Below, one piece after another: positions 52,116-63,567 of a stretch of 64,000 nt of DNA. Position numbers and translations under genes: made by a program. Positions within the stretch are counted from its first letter, which is position 1. Each line of letters starts with the position of its first letter. The notes under the pieces are model-generated. The model saw only the letters and a program-made list of their open reading frames with translations, searched no databases and was not told the DNA's origin. Source of the stretch: Oscillatoria sp. CS-180 (GTDB lineage: Bacteria > Cyanobacteriota > Cyanobacteriia > Phormidesmidales > Phormidesmidaceae); contig NZ_JAQMUB010000032.1 in the NCBI RefSeq assembly GCF_028330965.1, forward strand, positions 62,001 through 126,000. The letters are read 5' to 3'.

Positions 52116-54875
52116 ATGCCAAATTCTTTAACCCTTACTGTCAATCAGCAGGACCGCACAGCTAGCTGTGATCCAGGGACAAGCTTGCTCAGCCTGCTGC
52201 GAGATTTGGGATATAAGGGGGTGCATCGGGTTTGTGAATCGGGGGACTGCGGCTGCTGTACTGTGTGGCTGGAGGATAAGCCCATTCATAGCTGCATTAC
52301 CCCAGCCTGGCGAGCGGATAGCCATCAAATTACCACTATAGAAGGCCTAGGCAGCGAGGGGCTAGCGCCGATGCAGGAGGCTTTTCTAGCAGCGCAAGGA
52401 TTTCAGTGCGGCTACTGCACCCCAGGCGTGATCATGACAGCCACTAAATTGGACTACGAGTCAGAGACGGAACTGCGAGGAGAGTTGGAGGGCAATCTCT
52501 GTCGCTGCACAGGCTATCAGTCCATTGTCGATAGTATTTTGCTGTGCGAGAGCAAGGCGGCCTCTAGTCCAACTCAGCAAAAACAGCTTGAGCAAACCGA
52601 GGGGCAAGTTGGGAAGAACATTCCTAAGCAAGATGGAACCGACATTGTGACCGGGAAGCCCATTTACACGGATGATTGGGTGCCTGTGGGACTGCTTCAC
52701 TTAAAGGTACTGCGATCGCCTCATCCCCATGCTCGTATCACTCATATCGACACTCAGAAAGCAGCAGCCCTAGACGGGGTACAGGCAATCTTCACCCATG
52801 CCGATGTTCCTCGTCGTCCTTACAGCACTGCCGGGCATGGCGAAGGTGCTCCTGATCCGATGGATCACTATTTGCTAGATAGGAAGGTGCGGTTTATTGG
52901 CGATCGCGTTGCCGCAGTTGTCGCCGACACGGAGGCGATCGCGACCCGAGCCTGCGAGCTGATTGAAGTGGAGTATGACATTCTGCCCCACGTTATCGAT
53001 CCAGCAGCGGCGATGACTGGTGAAGTCTTGATTCATGATGAGGTGGAATCCACCCAGATCAAGGATGCATCACGCAATATTGCCGGAGAAGTGTTCTTAG
53101 AAAAGGGCAACGTGGAGGCTGGATTTGCTGAAGCCGAAGTCGTGGTTGAAAAGACGTATAGGGTTCCTGCCGTCCAGCACGTTCATCTAGAACCCCACAC
53201 CAGCACCAGTTGGTTTGATGAGGACGGCACGCTGGTCGTTCGATCCAGCACGCAGGTTCCTTTTCACTGTCAAAGAATCCTGTCTGAACTGTTCGATATC
53301 CCGCCCGAAAAGCTGCGAGTGTATAAAGCCAATATCGGCGGTGGATTTGGCAATAAGCAAGAAATTTTGACTGAGGATCTGTGTGTGCTTGCAACGCTGC
53401 ATCTCAAACGGCCTGTACAGTGGCGCTTAACTCGAAAGGAGGAGTTTACAGCAACCAATAGCCGTCACGGGATGACCATTCGTCTCAAAACGGGAGTCAA
53501 TCGAGACGGCACTATCCTCGCTCAAGAGATGGAAGCGATTTCCAACACTGGTGCGTATGGCAACCATGGTCAGACGGTCGTTTTCCTAACCGGATGTTTT
53601 CCTCTCGGCCTATATCGCTGTTCCCATCAGCGCTTCAGAGGAATAGCGGTGTATACCAACACTATGCCAGGGGGGGCCTTTCGAGGTTATGGGGCGACTC
53701 AGGGAACGTTTGCAGTGGAATCTCAACTGGATGAAATTGCCAACCAGCTCAATCTCGACCCAATCGTCCTACGGCACAAGAACTTTATCACCGCCGAAGA
53801 TGAAATTCTTATTGGCCGAGAAAAACACTTTCACATTATTGGCAGCTACGCCCTTGCAGACTGTGTTGAAAAGGTGACGCAGGCATTCTCCCAGTCTGAA
53901 CCCAAAACGGAAGAGGCACCTTATTTACGCCGGGGTGTTGGTTTTGCCGCGACCATGCAAGCCAGCGGATTGGCGAAGATTCACAAGGCAAGCGTCTGCC
54001 TTTCACTACAGCCCAATGGGAGCTATCGACTTAAAACAGGATCTGTTGATGTGGGCACGGGTTCTGATACGACGTTGAGACAAGTGGCTGCTCACGTTCT
54101 CAACACGACGGTCGACCAGATTGAGCTGATTGCTGCCGATACCCAACAGACTCCCTTTGACGCAGGATCCTATGCTTCGGCAACCATGTTCATCTCTGGG
54201 CAAGCGGTAAATTTGGCCGCAAAAAAACTGCGATCGCATCTCCTCGAACTCGCAGCTACTGACTTGGATTGCGATCAGCTAAAGGCCGATCAGCTAGCGC
54301 TAACTGCGAATGCGGTCTGTTCCTCCTCAGCCCAAATCAGCTTGCCAGAATTGGCTGCCATGGCTCAAAAAGCCGGTCAATTCCTAGAGGTTGAATTGGA
54401 CTATTCCTCTGATACTGCCTCCCTGACGTTTGCCTTTATGGGGGTTGAAGTCGAGGTTGATACTCAGACTGGGCGTGTTCGAGTTCTACGCTGCGCCGAA
54501 GCGATCGACGTCGGTAAGGCAATCAATCCCCGTATCTGTCACGGTCAGGCAACGGGAGGAATGGTCATGGGGCTAGGCTATGCCCTATCGGAAGAATTGC
54601 GGATGGATGAGAGGGGCCAAATTCTCAATCCCACACTGCGAACCTATCGCATTCCAGCAGCTAAGGATGTTCCGCTGATGGATGTCTTTTTGGTCGAAAA
54701 AGCGGATCCTTACGGTCCCTTCGGTGCTAAAGGCATTGGGGAAATTGGGACCAATTGCACTGCTCCCGCGATCGCTAATGCCATTGCCAACGCGACAGGC
54801 GCTAGGGTGCGTCAGTTACCGATGACCCCTGAGCGGGTTTGGCGGGCTTTGCAGCAACATGACAAAGAAGATTGA
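52116..54875 (+). CDS. Xanthine dehydrogenase, fused 2Fe-2S and molybdopterin subunits
   Basis: 919 residues. Residues 1-150 form the double [2Fe-2S] unit: CESGDCGCCTVWL (plant-type cluster), CGYCTPGVIMTATKL and GNLCRCTGYQSIVD. From about 170 the Mo domain follows: PKQDGTDIVTGKPIYTDDWV, HVHLEPHTSTSWFDEDGTLV, ANIGGGFGNKQEILTEDLCV, MPGGAFRGYGATQGTFAVES and PYGPFGAKGIGEIGTNCTAP (the catalytic Glu in GIGE). It oxidises hypoxanthine to xanthine and urate; an aldehyde or other N-heterocycle substrate cannot be excluded. The XdhC and MobA-like genes downstream support a sulfurated Mo cofactor. Confidence 0.88.
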   Translation: MPNSLTLTVNQQDRTASCDPGTSLLSLLRDLGYKGVHRVCESGDCGCCTVWLEDKPIHSCITPAWRADSHQITTIEGLGSEGLAPMQEAFLAAQGFQCGYCTPGVIMTATKLDYESETELRGELEGNLCRCTGYQSIVDSILLCESKAASSPTQQKQLEQTEGQVGKNIPKQDGTDIVTGKPIYTDDWVPVGLLHLKVLRSPHPHARITHIDTQKAAALDGVQAIFTHADVPRRPYSTAGHGEGAPDPMDHYLLDRKVRFIGDRVAAVVADTEAIATRACELIEVEYDILPHVIDPAAAMTGEVLIHDEVESTQIKDASRNIAGEVFLEKGNVEAGFAEAEVVVEKTYRVPAVQHVHLEPHTSTSWFDEDGTLVVRSSTQVPFHCQRILSELFDIPPEKLRVYKANIGGGFGNKQEILTEDLCVLATLHLKRPVQWRLTRKEEFTATNSRHGMTIRLKTGVNRDGTILAQEMEAISNTGAYGNHGQTVVFLTGCFPLGLYRCSHQRFRGIAVYTNTMPGGAFRGYGATQGTFAVESQLDEIANQLNLDPIVLRHKNFITAEDEILIGREKHFHIIGSYALADCVEKVTQAFSQSEPKTEEAPYLRRGVGFAATMQASGLAKIHKASVCLSLQPNGSYRLKTGSVDVGTGSDTTLRQVAAHVLNTTVDQIELIAADTQQTPFDAGSYASATMFISGQAVNLAAKKLRSHLLELAATDLDCDQLKADQLALTANAVCSSSAQISLPELAAMAQKAGQFLEVELDYSSDTASLTFAFMGVEVEVDTQTGRVRVLRCAEAIDVGKAINPRICHGQATGGMVMGLGYALSEELRMDERGQILNPTLRTYRIPAAKDVPLMDVFLVEKADPYGPFGAKGIGEIGTNCTAPAIANAIANATGARVRQLPMTPERVWRALQQHDKED

Positions 54876-54884
54876 AATGGAGTC

Positions 54885-55925
54885 ATGACAAGCGCTCAAG
54901 CCTTCTATCAGCAGCTGCAAGATCGATTGCATCAAGGTCCAGTGGTACTAGCAACGATTGTGAAGACGAGGGGGTCTGCTCCCCGAGAAGTTGGCGCGAA
55001 GATGGCTATTTGCCCAGATGAAACGATCATTGGCACTATTGGCGGCGGGGCAGGGGAGGGCAAGGTCATTCAACAGGCCCGGCAATTATTGAACGCGGGA
55101 AGCCCACAGCTCGTTGACATTGATTTGACCGGTGCACCTAAACGCGACATCCAAGGGGTGTGTGGAGGTAAGGTGCAAGTTTGGCTGAAGCAGTGGAGCG
55201 GACAGGCGGCGATCGCCCTAGTGGATCAAATTCTTCAGCTTCTTGCAATGGGCGAACCGGGGCAACTAGTGACTCCTTTCCAGGCAGATCAATTTCCCTA
55301 TTTGTTGAATGGCAGCGGTTTGGGTTTACAGAGCGATCGCGCTCAAGGAGTCTCTGACCATTTCGTAGAGGTCATTGAGCCGCCTCCAAGATTACTGATT
55401 GTGGGTGCTGGTCATGTTGCTGCGGCGCTAGCTAAGGTCGCTCAATTCGCAGATTTTCAAATTGCCGTGCACGACGATCGCGCTGAATTGGTCACGCCTC
55501 AAAGATTTCCTAATGCTCTGTTGCTGACAGGACCCATGGACGAGGTTTTAGACAAACTGGTGGATTCTGCTCATCTCTATGTTGCCTTGGTCGCGCGGGG
55601 ATATCAGCAAGATTTGATCGCCATGCAGTCTATTTTGGAGAGTGCCTGTGACTATGACTACATTGGCGCGATCGGGAGCCAAAAACGCATTCAGATGATT
55701 TATCAAGCGCTCCAACAGCAGATGCTGCCGGTCGAAAAACTGAATCCGTTCTACGCACCCATTGGTTTAGACATCGGGGCACTCACGCCAGAAGAAATTG
55801 CCGTTAGTATTTGTGCTGAACTCATCAAAGTTCGACGTGGCGGCACAGGGTTATCGCTTTCTCAGCGAATGCAGACTCAAAAGATAACCACAACCCCGCT
55901 AAAGATACACCTACCGCAACGTTAA
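54885..55925 (+). CDS. XdhC-family molybdenum cofactor insertion/sulfuration protein
   Basis: 346 residues. Motifs TRGSAPREVGAKMAICPDET (GS-PR-G-M) and IGGGAGEGKVIQQA near the N-terminus and the Rossmann part LLIVGAGHVAAALAKVAQFA and VHDDRAELVTPQRFPNA define XdhC/CoxI. IGAIGSQKRIQMIYQAL and GLDIGALTPEEIAVSICAEL complete the family pattern. It binds the Mo cofactor, promotes its sulfuration and loads it into xanthine dehydrogenase. It begins 9 bp after the Mo subunit. Confidence 0.9.
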   Translation: MTSAQAFYQQLQDRLHQGPVVLATIVKTRGSAPREVGAKMAICPDETIIGTIGGGAGEGKVIQQARQLLNAGSPQLVDIDLTGAPKRDIQGVCGGKVQVWLKQWSGQAAIALVDQILQLLAMGEPGQLVTPFQADQFPYLLNGSGLGLQSDRAQGVSDHFVEVIEPPPRLLIVGAGHVAAALAKVAQFADFQIAVHDDRAELVTPQRFPNALLLTGPMDEVLDKLVDSAHLYVALVARGYQQDLIAMQSILESACDYDYIGAIGSQKRIQMIYQALQQQMLPVEKLNPFYAPIGLDIGALTPEEIAVSICAELIKVRRGGTGLSLSQRMQTQKITTTPLKIHLPQR

Positions 55926-55933
55926 GATTGCCG

Positions 55934-56536
55934 ATGACTGCTCTGCAAGATTTCGCCATTATCCTAGCTGCTGGTGCTTCTAGCCGCATGGGCACCTGTA
56001 AGACTGCTTTGCCTTGGCAGGGCAGTACGCTTTTAGCGTATCAGTGCGAACAGTTTTTGTTGACTAGCGTCACGCCTATTGTTGTCTTGGGACCCCACAA
56101 CCTGCATAGACAAGACGATTGCCCACAGGAAAGTTATGTTGTTCTCAATGCGGCACCTAAGCGAGGGAAGATTAGCTCTATCCAAACAGGGCTGAACGCT
56201 TTGCCCGCAGATTGGACCACGCTTTTTATTGCTGCTGTCGATCAGCCTCGTCCAGTCAACGTTTATCGAACCTTGTTGCAGACCCATCGAGAGCGCACAG
56301 CTTTACTGACAGCGCCGTCCTATCATGGAAAACTGGGTCATCCTCTGGTGTTTTCCAATCGCTTGGCCTCAGAGTTAGCCATCCTTAGCGAAGAGACGCT
56401 GGGATTGCGACGCATTGTTCAAAACTTGGGGGAGGCGATCGCTAAAGTAGAGTTCACGACGCCATTGATTTTGAGTGACTTAAATACACCAGCTCACTAT
56501 CAAGAGCATCTGAGAACAGTCACTGTAAAAAGATAG
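55934..56536 (+). CDS. MobA-like (MocA-type) nucleotidyltransferase
   Basis: 200 residues from ATG 55934; TTG 55928 is an alternative. The motif FAIILAAGASSRMGTCKTAL (LAAGxSxRMGxxK) is the nucleotide-binding loop, with FIAAVDQPRPVN as the metal-site DQP. Such enzymes convert Mo-molybdopterin to its cytosine (MocA) or guanine dinucleotide form. Together with XdhC it is expected to mature the xanthine dehydrogenase, which fits its place as last gene in the operon. Confidence 0.85.
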   Translation: MTALQDFAIILAAGASSRMGTCKTALPWQGSTLLAYQCEQFLLTSVTPIVVLGPHNLHRQDDCPQESYVVLNAAPKRGKISSIQTGLNALPADWTTLFIAAVDQPRPVNVYRTLLQTHRERTALLTAPSYHGKLGHPLVFSNRLASELAILSEETLGLRRIVQNLGEAIAKVEFTTPLILSDLNTPAHYQEHLRTVTVKR

Positions 56537-56595
56537 GCCGCAGCAACCTACGACCTAAACCCCTTGCTCAGGCTGCCCTAACTGGACAAACGGCC

Positions 56596-56799
56596 TTACT
56601 TCAGACCTGTGTTTGCGCCAGGACGGCCCGTAGCAAGCTCAACCTTGACAATTTTCCCACCCATCTTCTGGATGCGTTGCTGCTCACTAAACCAGTTTTC
56701 GTAGGGTACTAGCTTAGTAAAAAATGTGTTCTGCAACTCCCGCTGGGTGCGAATGCGAGTTTGACTAGGAACACAGGCCGTAACCTTAAACATTCGCAT
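56596..56799 (-). CDS. apcC: Allophycocyanin core linker ApcC (Lc, about 7.8 kDa)
   Basis: 67 residues. The sequence MRMFKVTACVPSQTRIRTQR then ELQNTFFTKLVPYENWFSEQ and MGGKIVKVELATGRPG is the classic small core linker (CpcD-like domain), which caps allophycocyanin trimers at the ends of core cylinders. It is the last gene of apcA-apcB-apcC, separated from apcB by 254 bp with a strong nested stem-loop. Confidence 0.98.
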   Translation of the reverse strand: MRMFKVTACVPSQTRIRTQRELQNTFFTKLVPYENWFSEQQRIQKMGGKIVKVELATGRPGANTGLK

Positions 56800-56922
56800 G
56801 GCTAGTTAGTTCTCCTGAACCAAAACAAACAACAGCAAAAATCAAAAAAATTAAATGGAATTTACGGCTTATCTAAACAGAAAAGTTGAAACTCCAGTTA
56901 ACACAGTAGTATCTAAAAACCA

Positions 56923-57012
56923 GCTCCCGCAGAGGACCCGTGTCCCAAGCCAATGCTAAAGACGGGAAACCCGTTCTTCAACACTCGCCCCAGACAAAGA
57001 TTCTGCGGGAGC
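56923..57012 (-). promoter_or_regulatory. Nested stem-loop between apcB and apcC (attenuator-like)
   Basis: On the minus strand the arms GCTCCCGCAGA (57012-57002) and TCTGCGGGAGC (56933-56923) form a perfect 11-bp closing stem around about 68 nt. Inside, ACGGG-TTT-CCCGT makes a second hairpin. The right arm is followed by TGGTTTTTAG. This can serve as a partial terminator or RNA-stability element, giving more apcA-apcB than apcC mRNA, as is known for apc operons in other cyanobacteria. Confidence 0.65.
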
Positions 57013-57053
57013 GCATCTAAACGATGATAGAAGGCCCTATGAGACCCTCAGCC

Positions 57054-57539
57054 CTAGCTCAAGCCAGAGCAGATGTAGTCAAAGTAAACGCCCATTTCCT
57101 TACCTGCGTCAGCACCAACCAGGCTAGCAGTGACTTCTTTCATAGCTTGGATGGAGTTAACCGTTGCACCGATGGGCACACCCAGAGAGTTGTAAGTCTC
57201 TTTCAGGCCATTGAGTACACGCTCATCCAAGATGGAAGGGTCACCCGCCAACATAGCGTAGGTGGAATAGCGTAGGTAGTAGTCCAGGTCGCGGATGCAA
57301 GCTGCATAGCGACGAGTGGTATACATATTACCACCCGGACGAGTGATGTCAGAGTAGAGCAGAGACTTGGCAACTGCTTCCTTGACGATTTCAGCTGCGT
57401 TAGCGCTAATAGCAGTCGCTGCGCGAACACGCAGTTCACCCGTTTGGAAATAAGCCTTCAGCTTATCCAAGGAAGAACCGTCAAGGTATTTACCCTGAAC
57501 GTCAGAAGCGTTGATGACAGCAGTAATTGCGTCTTGCAT
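57054..57539 (-). CDS. apcB: Allophycocyanin beta subunit
   Basis: 161 residues. The phycobilin-binding Cys is C81 in [20 protein letters not shown], and the methylated Asn site is N71 in PGGNMY. It begins [20 protein letters not shown] and pairs with ApcA as the alpha-beta monomer of the phycobilisome core on the cytoplasmic face of thylakoids. It is 57 bp downstream of apcA. Confidence 0.98.
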   Translation of the reverse strand: MQDAITAVINASDVQGKYLDGSSLDKLKAYFQTGELRVRAATAISANAAEIVKEAVAKSLLYSDITRPGGNMYTTRRYAACIRDLDYYLRYSTYAMLAGDPSILDERVLNGLKETYNSLGVPIGATVNSIQAMKEVTASLVGADAGKEMGVYFDYICSGLS

Positions 57540-57596
57540 GATTTGTTTCCTTAAATTCCTTACCTGAGTTAAAAACGTGCGTTGAACGAGCAGACT

Positions 57597-58082
57597 CTAC
57601 TGCATTGCACCAACGACATAGTCAAAGTAAGCAGATGCTTCAGCAGCATCTTCGCTAGAGAGCAGACCAGAAGCAACTGCCTTCATGCAGCGAACGGATT
57701 CTGCAACAGCAGGAACGGGCGTGCCTAGAGAGTTGTACATCTCTTTAACACCGACCAAACCAATCTCTTCGATCGGCGTAACATCCCCAGCAACCACACC
57801 GTAAGTGATGAGGCGTAGGTAGTAGTCCATGTCGCGAAGACAGGTTGCCGTCATTTCTTCGCCATATGCGTTTCCACCCGGGGAAACAACATCAGGGCGC
57901 TTTTGGAAAAGCTGGTCACCAGCTTGCTTAACAATGCGCTCACGAGACTCAGTCAGAACCTGAGCAATGCGCAGGCGACGCTCGCCAGAGGTCACAAATG
58001 TTTTAATACGGTCTAGTTCGCCAGGGCTGAGGTAACGTGCCTCAGCATCAGCGTTCACGATGGATTTCGTGACAATGCTCAT
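57597..58082 (-). CDS. apcA: Allophycocyanin alpha subunit
   Basis: 161 residues from ATG 58082 ([20 protein letters not shown]); the upstream frame to 58133 is not part of the protein. The phycocyanobilin Cys is C81 in [18 protein letters not shown], and GGNAYGEE precedes it. It is the alpha partner of ApcB. It is preceded by a leader of about 360 bp to the end of the apcE terminator. Confidence 0.98.
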   Translation of the reverse strand: MSIVTKSIVNADAEARYLSPGELDRIKTFVTSGERRLRIAQVLTESRERIVKQAGDQLFQKRPDVVSPGGNAYGEEMTATCLRDMDYYLRLITYGVVAGDVTPIEEIGLVGVKEMYNSLGTPVPAVAESVRCMKAVASGLLSSEDAAEASAYFDYVVGAMQ

Positions 58083-58445
58083 TAGATGGATTCCTCCGAA
58101 AATGTAACCAGGTATGTAATAGATAGCTGGCATTCACTGGATGTAGACAGCCAGCGATCGCCTCTCAAGGCTTTGCCTTAGCGCCAATCACGCTGTCTGT
58201 CATAGATGCCTGCGCCAGCAACAATCCCCAGAACGTCCACAAGTTATCCCTCAAAACCTTTCCCCTAGCGAAAAGCTTAGAGATCTCACAGTGGCACTCC
58301 TTAAAACCTTGAGGCGCAAGCACCTTCGGAATTTATTGTCCGGTATCACCTTCTCCTTCTTCAGTGAGGTGAAACATTTTGTAATACTTTTCCTCATGTT
58401 TTCTCAATCCTTCCGTCCACTAAGGTTTTGAGGAGGATTGTTACG

Positions 58446-58475
58446 CAAAAAAACCACACCCTAATTGGCAGGGTG
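58446..58475 (-). terminator. Rho-independent terminator of apcE
   Basis: On the minus strand CACCCT-GCCAATT-AGGGTG is followed by TGG and seven T. It lies about 85 bp after the apcE stop and before the apcABC promoter, so apcE and apcABC are probably separate transcripts. Confidence 0.75.
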
Positions 58476-58521
58476 CGATCGCGGTCTAGATGGCTTTGTA
58501 ACGATGCTTAACGCTCAGTTT

Positions 58522-58551
58522 CCCGGTAGAGACCGTGCGATCTCTACCGGG
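58522..58551 (-). other. Strong stem-loop just after the apcE stop
   Basis: Perfect 11-bp arms CCCGGTAGAGA/TCTCTACCGGG with an 8-nt loop, eight bases after the apcE stop codon. There is no T-run behind it on the minus strand, so it looks more like an mRNA 3'-end stabiliser than a terminator by itself. Confidence 0.6.
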
Positions 58552-58559
58552 ATGACTAA

Positions 58560-61663
<3,104 letters not shown>

Positions 61664-62854
61664 ATGTCTGCCGACTCTATCAGTCAAGCTGTTGCTAGCC
61701 TCTATAACACTTACCCTTTTCCACCTGAACCCTTACTGGATGAGCCGCCACCCGGTTACAACTGGCGTTGGCACTGGTCAGCATCTTATGCCTTTTGCAC
61801 AGGACAGATGCCCCAGAAGCAGGCCGTTCGAGTGCTCGATGCTGGCTGTGGCACCGGTGTGGGCAGCGAATATATTGCCCATCTCAATCCGCAGGTGTTG
61901 ATTACAGGCATTGATATTAGCGATCGCGCTATTGCTACAGCTCGCGAACGCTGTCAGCGGTCTGGGGCTAAGAACGTCATGTTCCAAACCCTAAGCCTTT
62001 ACGAGGCCGCTACGCTGAATCAGCAATTCGACTGGATCAACTGCGTGGGTGTCCTACATCACCTGCCGGATCCGATTAAAGGGTTGCAGGCTCTGGCATC
62101 GGTTTTAGCTCCGGGAGGCATTTTTCACATTTTTGTCTATGCGGCTTTGGGGCGTTGGGAAATTAGCCTGACGCAAAAGGCGATCGCTCTTCTACAGGGG
62201 GACCGTCGTGGTGATTATGAAGATGGCGTTGCCGTTGGTCGCCAACTCTTCAAGACACTCCCTGAGGACAATCGGCTGAGGCAGCGAGAACAGACCCGGT
62301 GGTCGATGGAGAATCAACGGGATGCTAATTTTGCCGATATGTACGTGCATCCCCAGGAAGTGGACTATACAGTCGATACGCTGTTTGAGTTTATTGATGC
62401 CTCGGGGTTAACTTTTCTCGGCTTTTCCAATCCTCGCCACTGGGATTTGTCTCGTTTGTTGGGCAATGACTCGACCCTAATGACTCGCGCTCAAACACTA
62501 TCGGAACGCGATCGCTACCGCTTGATCGAACTTCTGGATCCTGAAATCACGCACTTTGAATTTTTCCTCGCAAAACCACCCCTGCCGCAAGCCGACTGGT
62601 CAGACGATGAAACCCTAAAAGTCGCTCATCCAGAACGTCAGCCTTGTCTGCAAGGCTGGCCGAGTCGATCCATTTTCGACGCGGACTACCAAATCGTGGA
62701 GCTGACCGAAGCTGAATTTGCCTTTCTGAAACACTGTGACTCGGCCTTAGTGACGGCAACAGTAGAGGACTGTCTAGTGGGAACGGATCTGGATTTGGCA
62801 GGGGTGCGATCGCTCCAGCAAAGACAGTTGGTGCTGTTATTGCCGCGATCGTGA
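61664..62854 (+). CDS. SAM-dependent methyltransferase (class I)
   Basis: 396 residues. The SAM fold has VRVLDAGCGTGVGSEYIAHL (motif I), ITGIDISDRAIATARERCQR (motif II), and FDWINCVGVLHHLPDPIKGL with LAPGGIFHIFVYAALGRWEI. The N-terminus contains VASLYNTYPFPPEPLL, a Y-x5-P-F/P segment found in a group of cyanobacterial methyltransferases. The last about 190 residues form an extra domain with no recognised motif. Substrate unknown. It is divergent from apcE. Confidence 0.75.
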   Translation: MSADSISQAVASLYNTYPFPPEPLLDEPPPGYNWRWHWSASYAFCTGQMPQKQAVRVLDAGCGTGVGSEYIAHLNPQVLITGIDISDRAIATARERCQRSGAKNVMFQTLSLYEAATLNQQFDWINCVGVLHHLPDPIKGLQALASVLAPGGIFHIFVYAALGRWEISLTQKAIALLQGDRRGDYEDGVAVGRQLFKTLPEDNRLRQREQTRWSMENQRDANFADMYVHPQEVDYTVDTLFEFIDASGLTFLGFSNPRHWDLSRLLGNDSTLMTRAQTLSERDRYRLIELLDPEITHFEFFLAKPPLPQADWSDDETLKVAHPERQPCLQGWPSRSIFDADYQIVELTEAEFAFLKHCDSALVTATVEDCLVGTDLDLAGVRSLQQRQLVLLLPRS

Positions 62855-63054
62855 GCAGCGTTCTCTCTCAGCCCAATCATTATCGTTAACCCAGACAATT
62901 TAGAGGATGCAGCTAAATTCCGCACATTTTTGAGGATTAATTACCTATTCAAATAATTAAAGATTGTTACCGTGATATGATCGGCGGTGGTCTGGGCAGC
63001 TGCTTGTAAAAGTAGCTCCAGGCATAACCTTCAACGATTGACCGGATAGGCTGA

Positions 63055-63483
63055 GTGGAAACTCCCTCAAGTTCTGAACTATCAGATTTAACAGGAGCCG
63101 AAGCACCTTCACCGTCTTCTTCCGAAGACGCTATGGAGGGTTTTTATCGCCTCCAAAGGCGACTGCTGACGACCACCCTCGTGTTTTCAGCATTTATCTT
63201 TGTGAGTACTTGGTTAGCCTACTCGTCGCATATCGCCTTGAATTACCTCATAGGTGCGTGCGTAGGTGTGGTTTACTTGAGGATGTTGTCAAAAAACGTG
63301 GAAAAGATTGGGCAGGGAGCTGGCGGCGTTTCAAGCGGTCGATTGGCTCTGGTAGCTGCAATGATACTGCTCGCGAGTCAGTGGAATCAGCTGGAAATTA
63401 TGCCTGTTTTTCTAGGATTTTTGACCTATAAAGCAGCTCTCATTGGTTACACCATATGGACCGCTATTCCTACGGGTGAATAG
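63055..63483 (+). CDS. atpI: ATP synthase protein I
   Basis: 142 residues from GTG 63055. A Ser/Glu-rich N-terminal extension (about 25 residues) precedes four membrane helices: LLTTTLVFSAFIFVSTWLAY, ALNYLIGACVGVVYLRMLSK, SGRLALVAAMILLASQW and IMPVFLGFLTYKAALIGYTI. AtpI assists assembly of the c-ring and is normally first in cyanobacterial atp operons; atpB follows 84 bp later. Confidence 0.85.
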   Translation: METPSSSELSDLTGAEAPSPSSSEDAMEGFYRLQRRLLTTTLVFSAFIFVSTWLAYSSHIALNYLIGACVGVVYLRMLSKNVEKIGQGAGGVSSGRLALVAAMILLASQWNQLEIMPVFLGFLTYKAALIGYTIWTAIPTGE

Positions 63484-63567
63484 CCTATGACCGTAAATCT
63501 TTGGGTTATGAGAGTTTAACACTGTTTTTTCGGCAGGTTTTTGTGCAAACCTTAAGATTAGCTAGAG

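Larger units (their letters stand above)
58083..58559. other. apcE-apcA intergenic region (apcA promoter and leader)
   Basis: 477 bp. The apcE side holds a stem-loop and a rho-independent terminator (listed). The remaining part toward apcA is the presumed strong promoter and 5' leader of apcABC. At about 58365-58382 the minus strand reads ATTACAAA-AT-GTTTCACC, a weak HLR1-like pair of half sites. Confidence 0.5.

Noticed and set aside
58365-58382. Second HLR1-like site before apcA
   Set aside because: Only one half site has the TTACA core; the other reads GTTTCA, too weak to call as a feature by itself.
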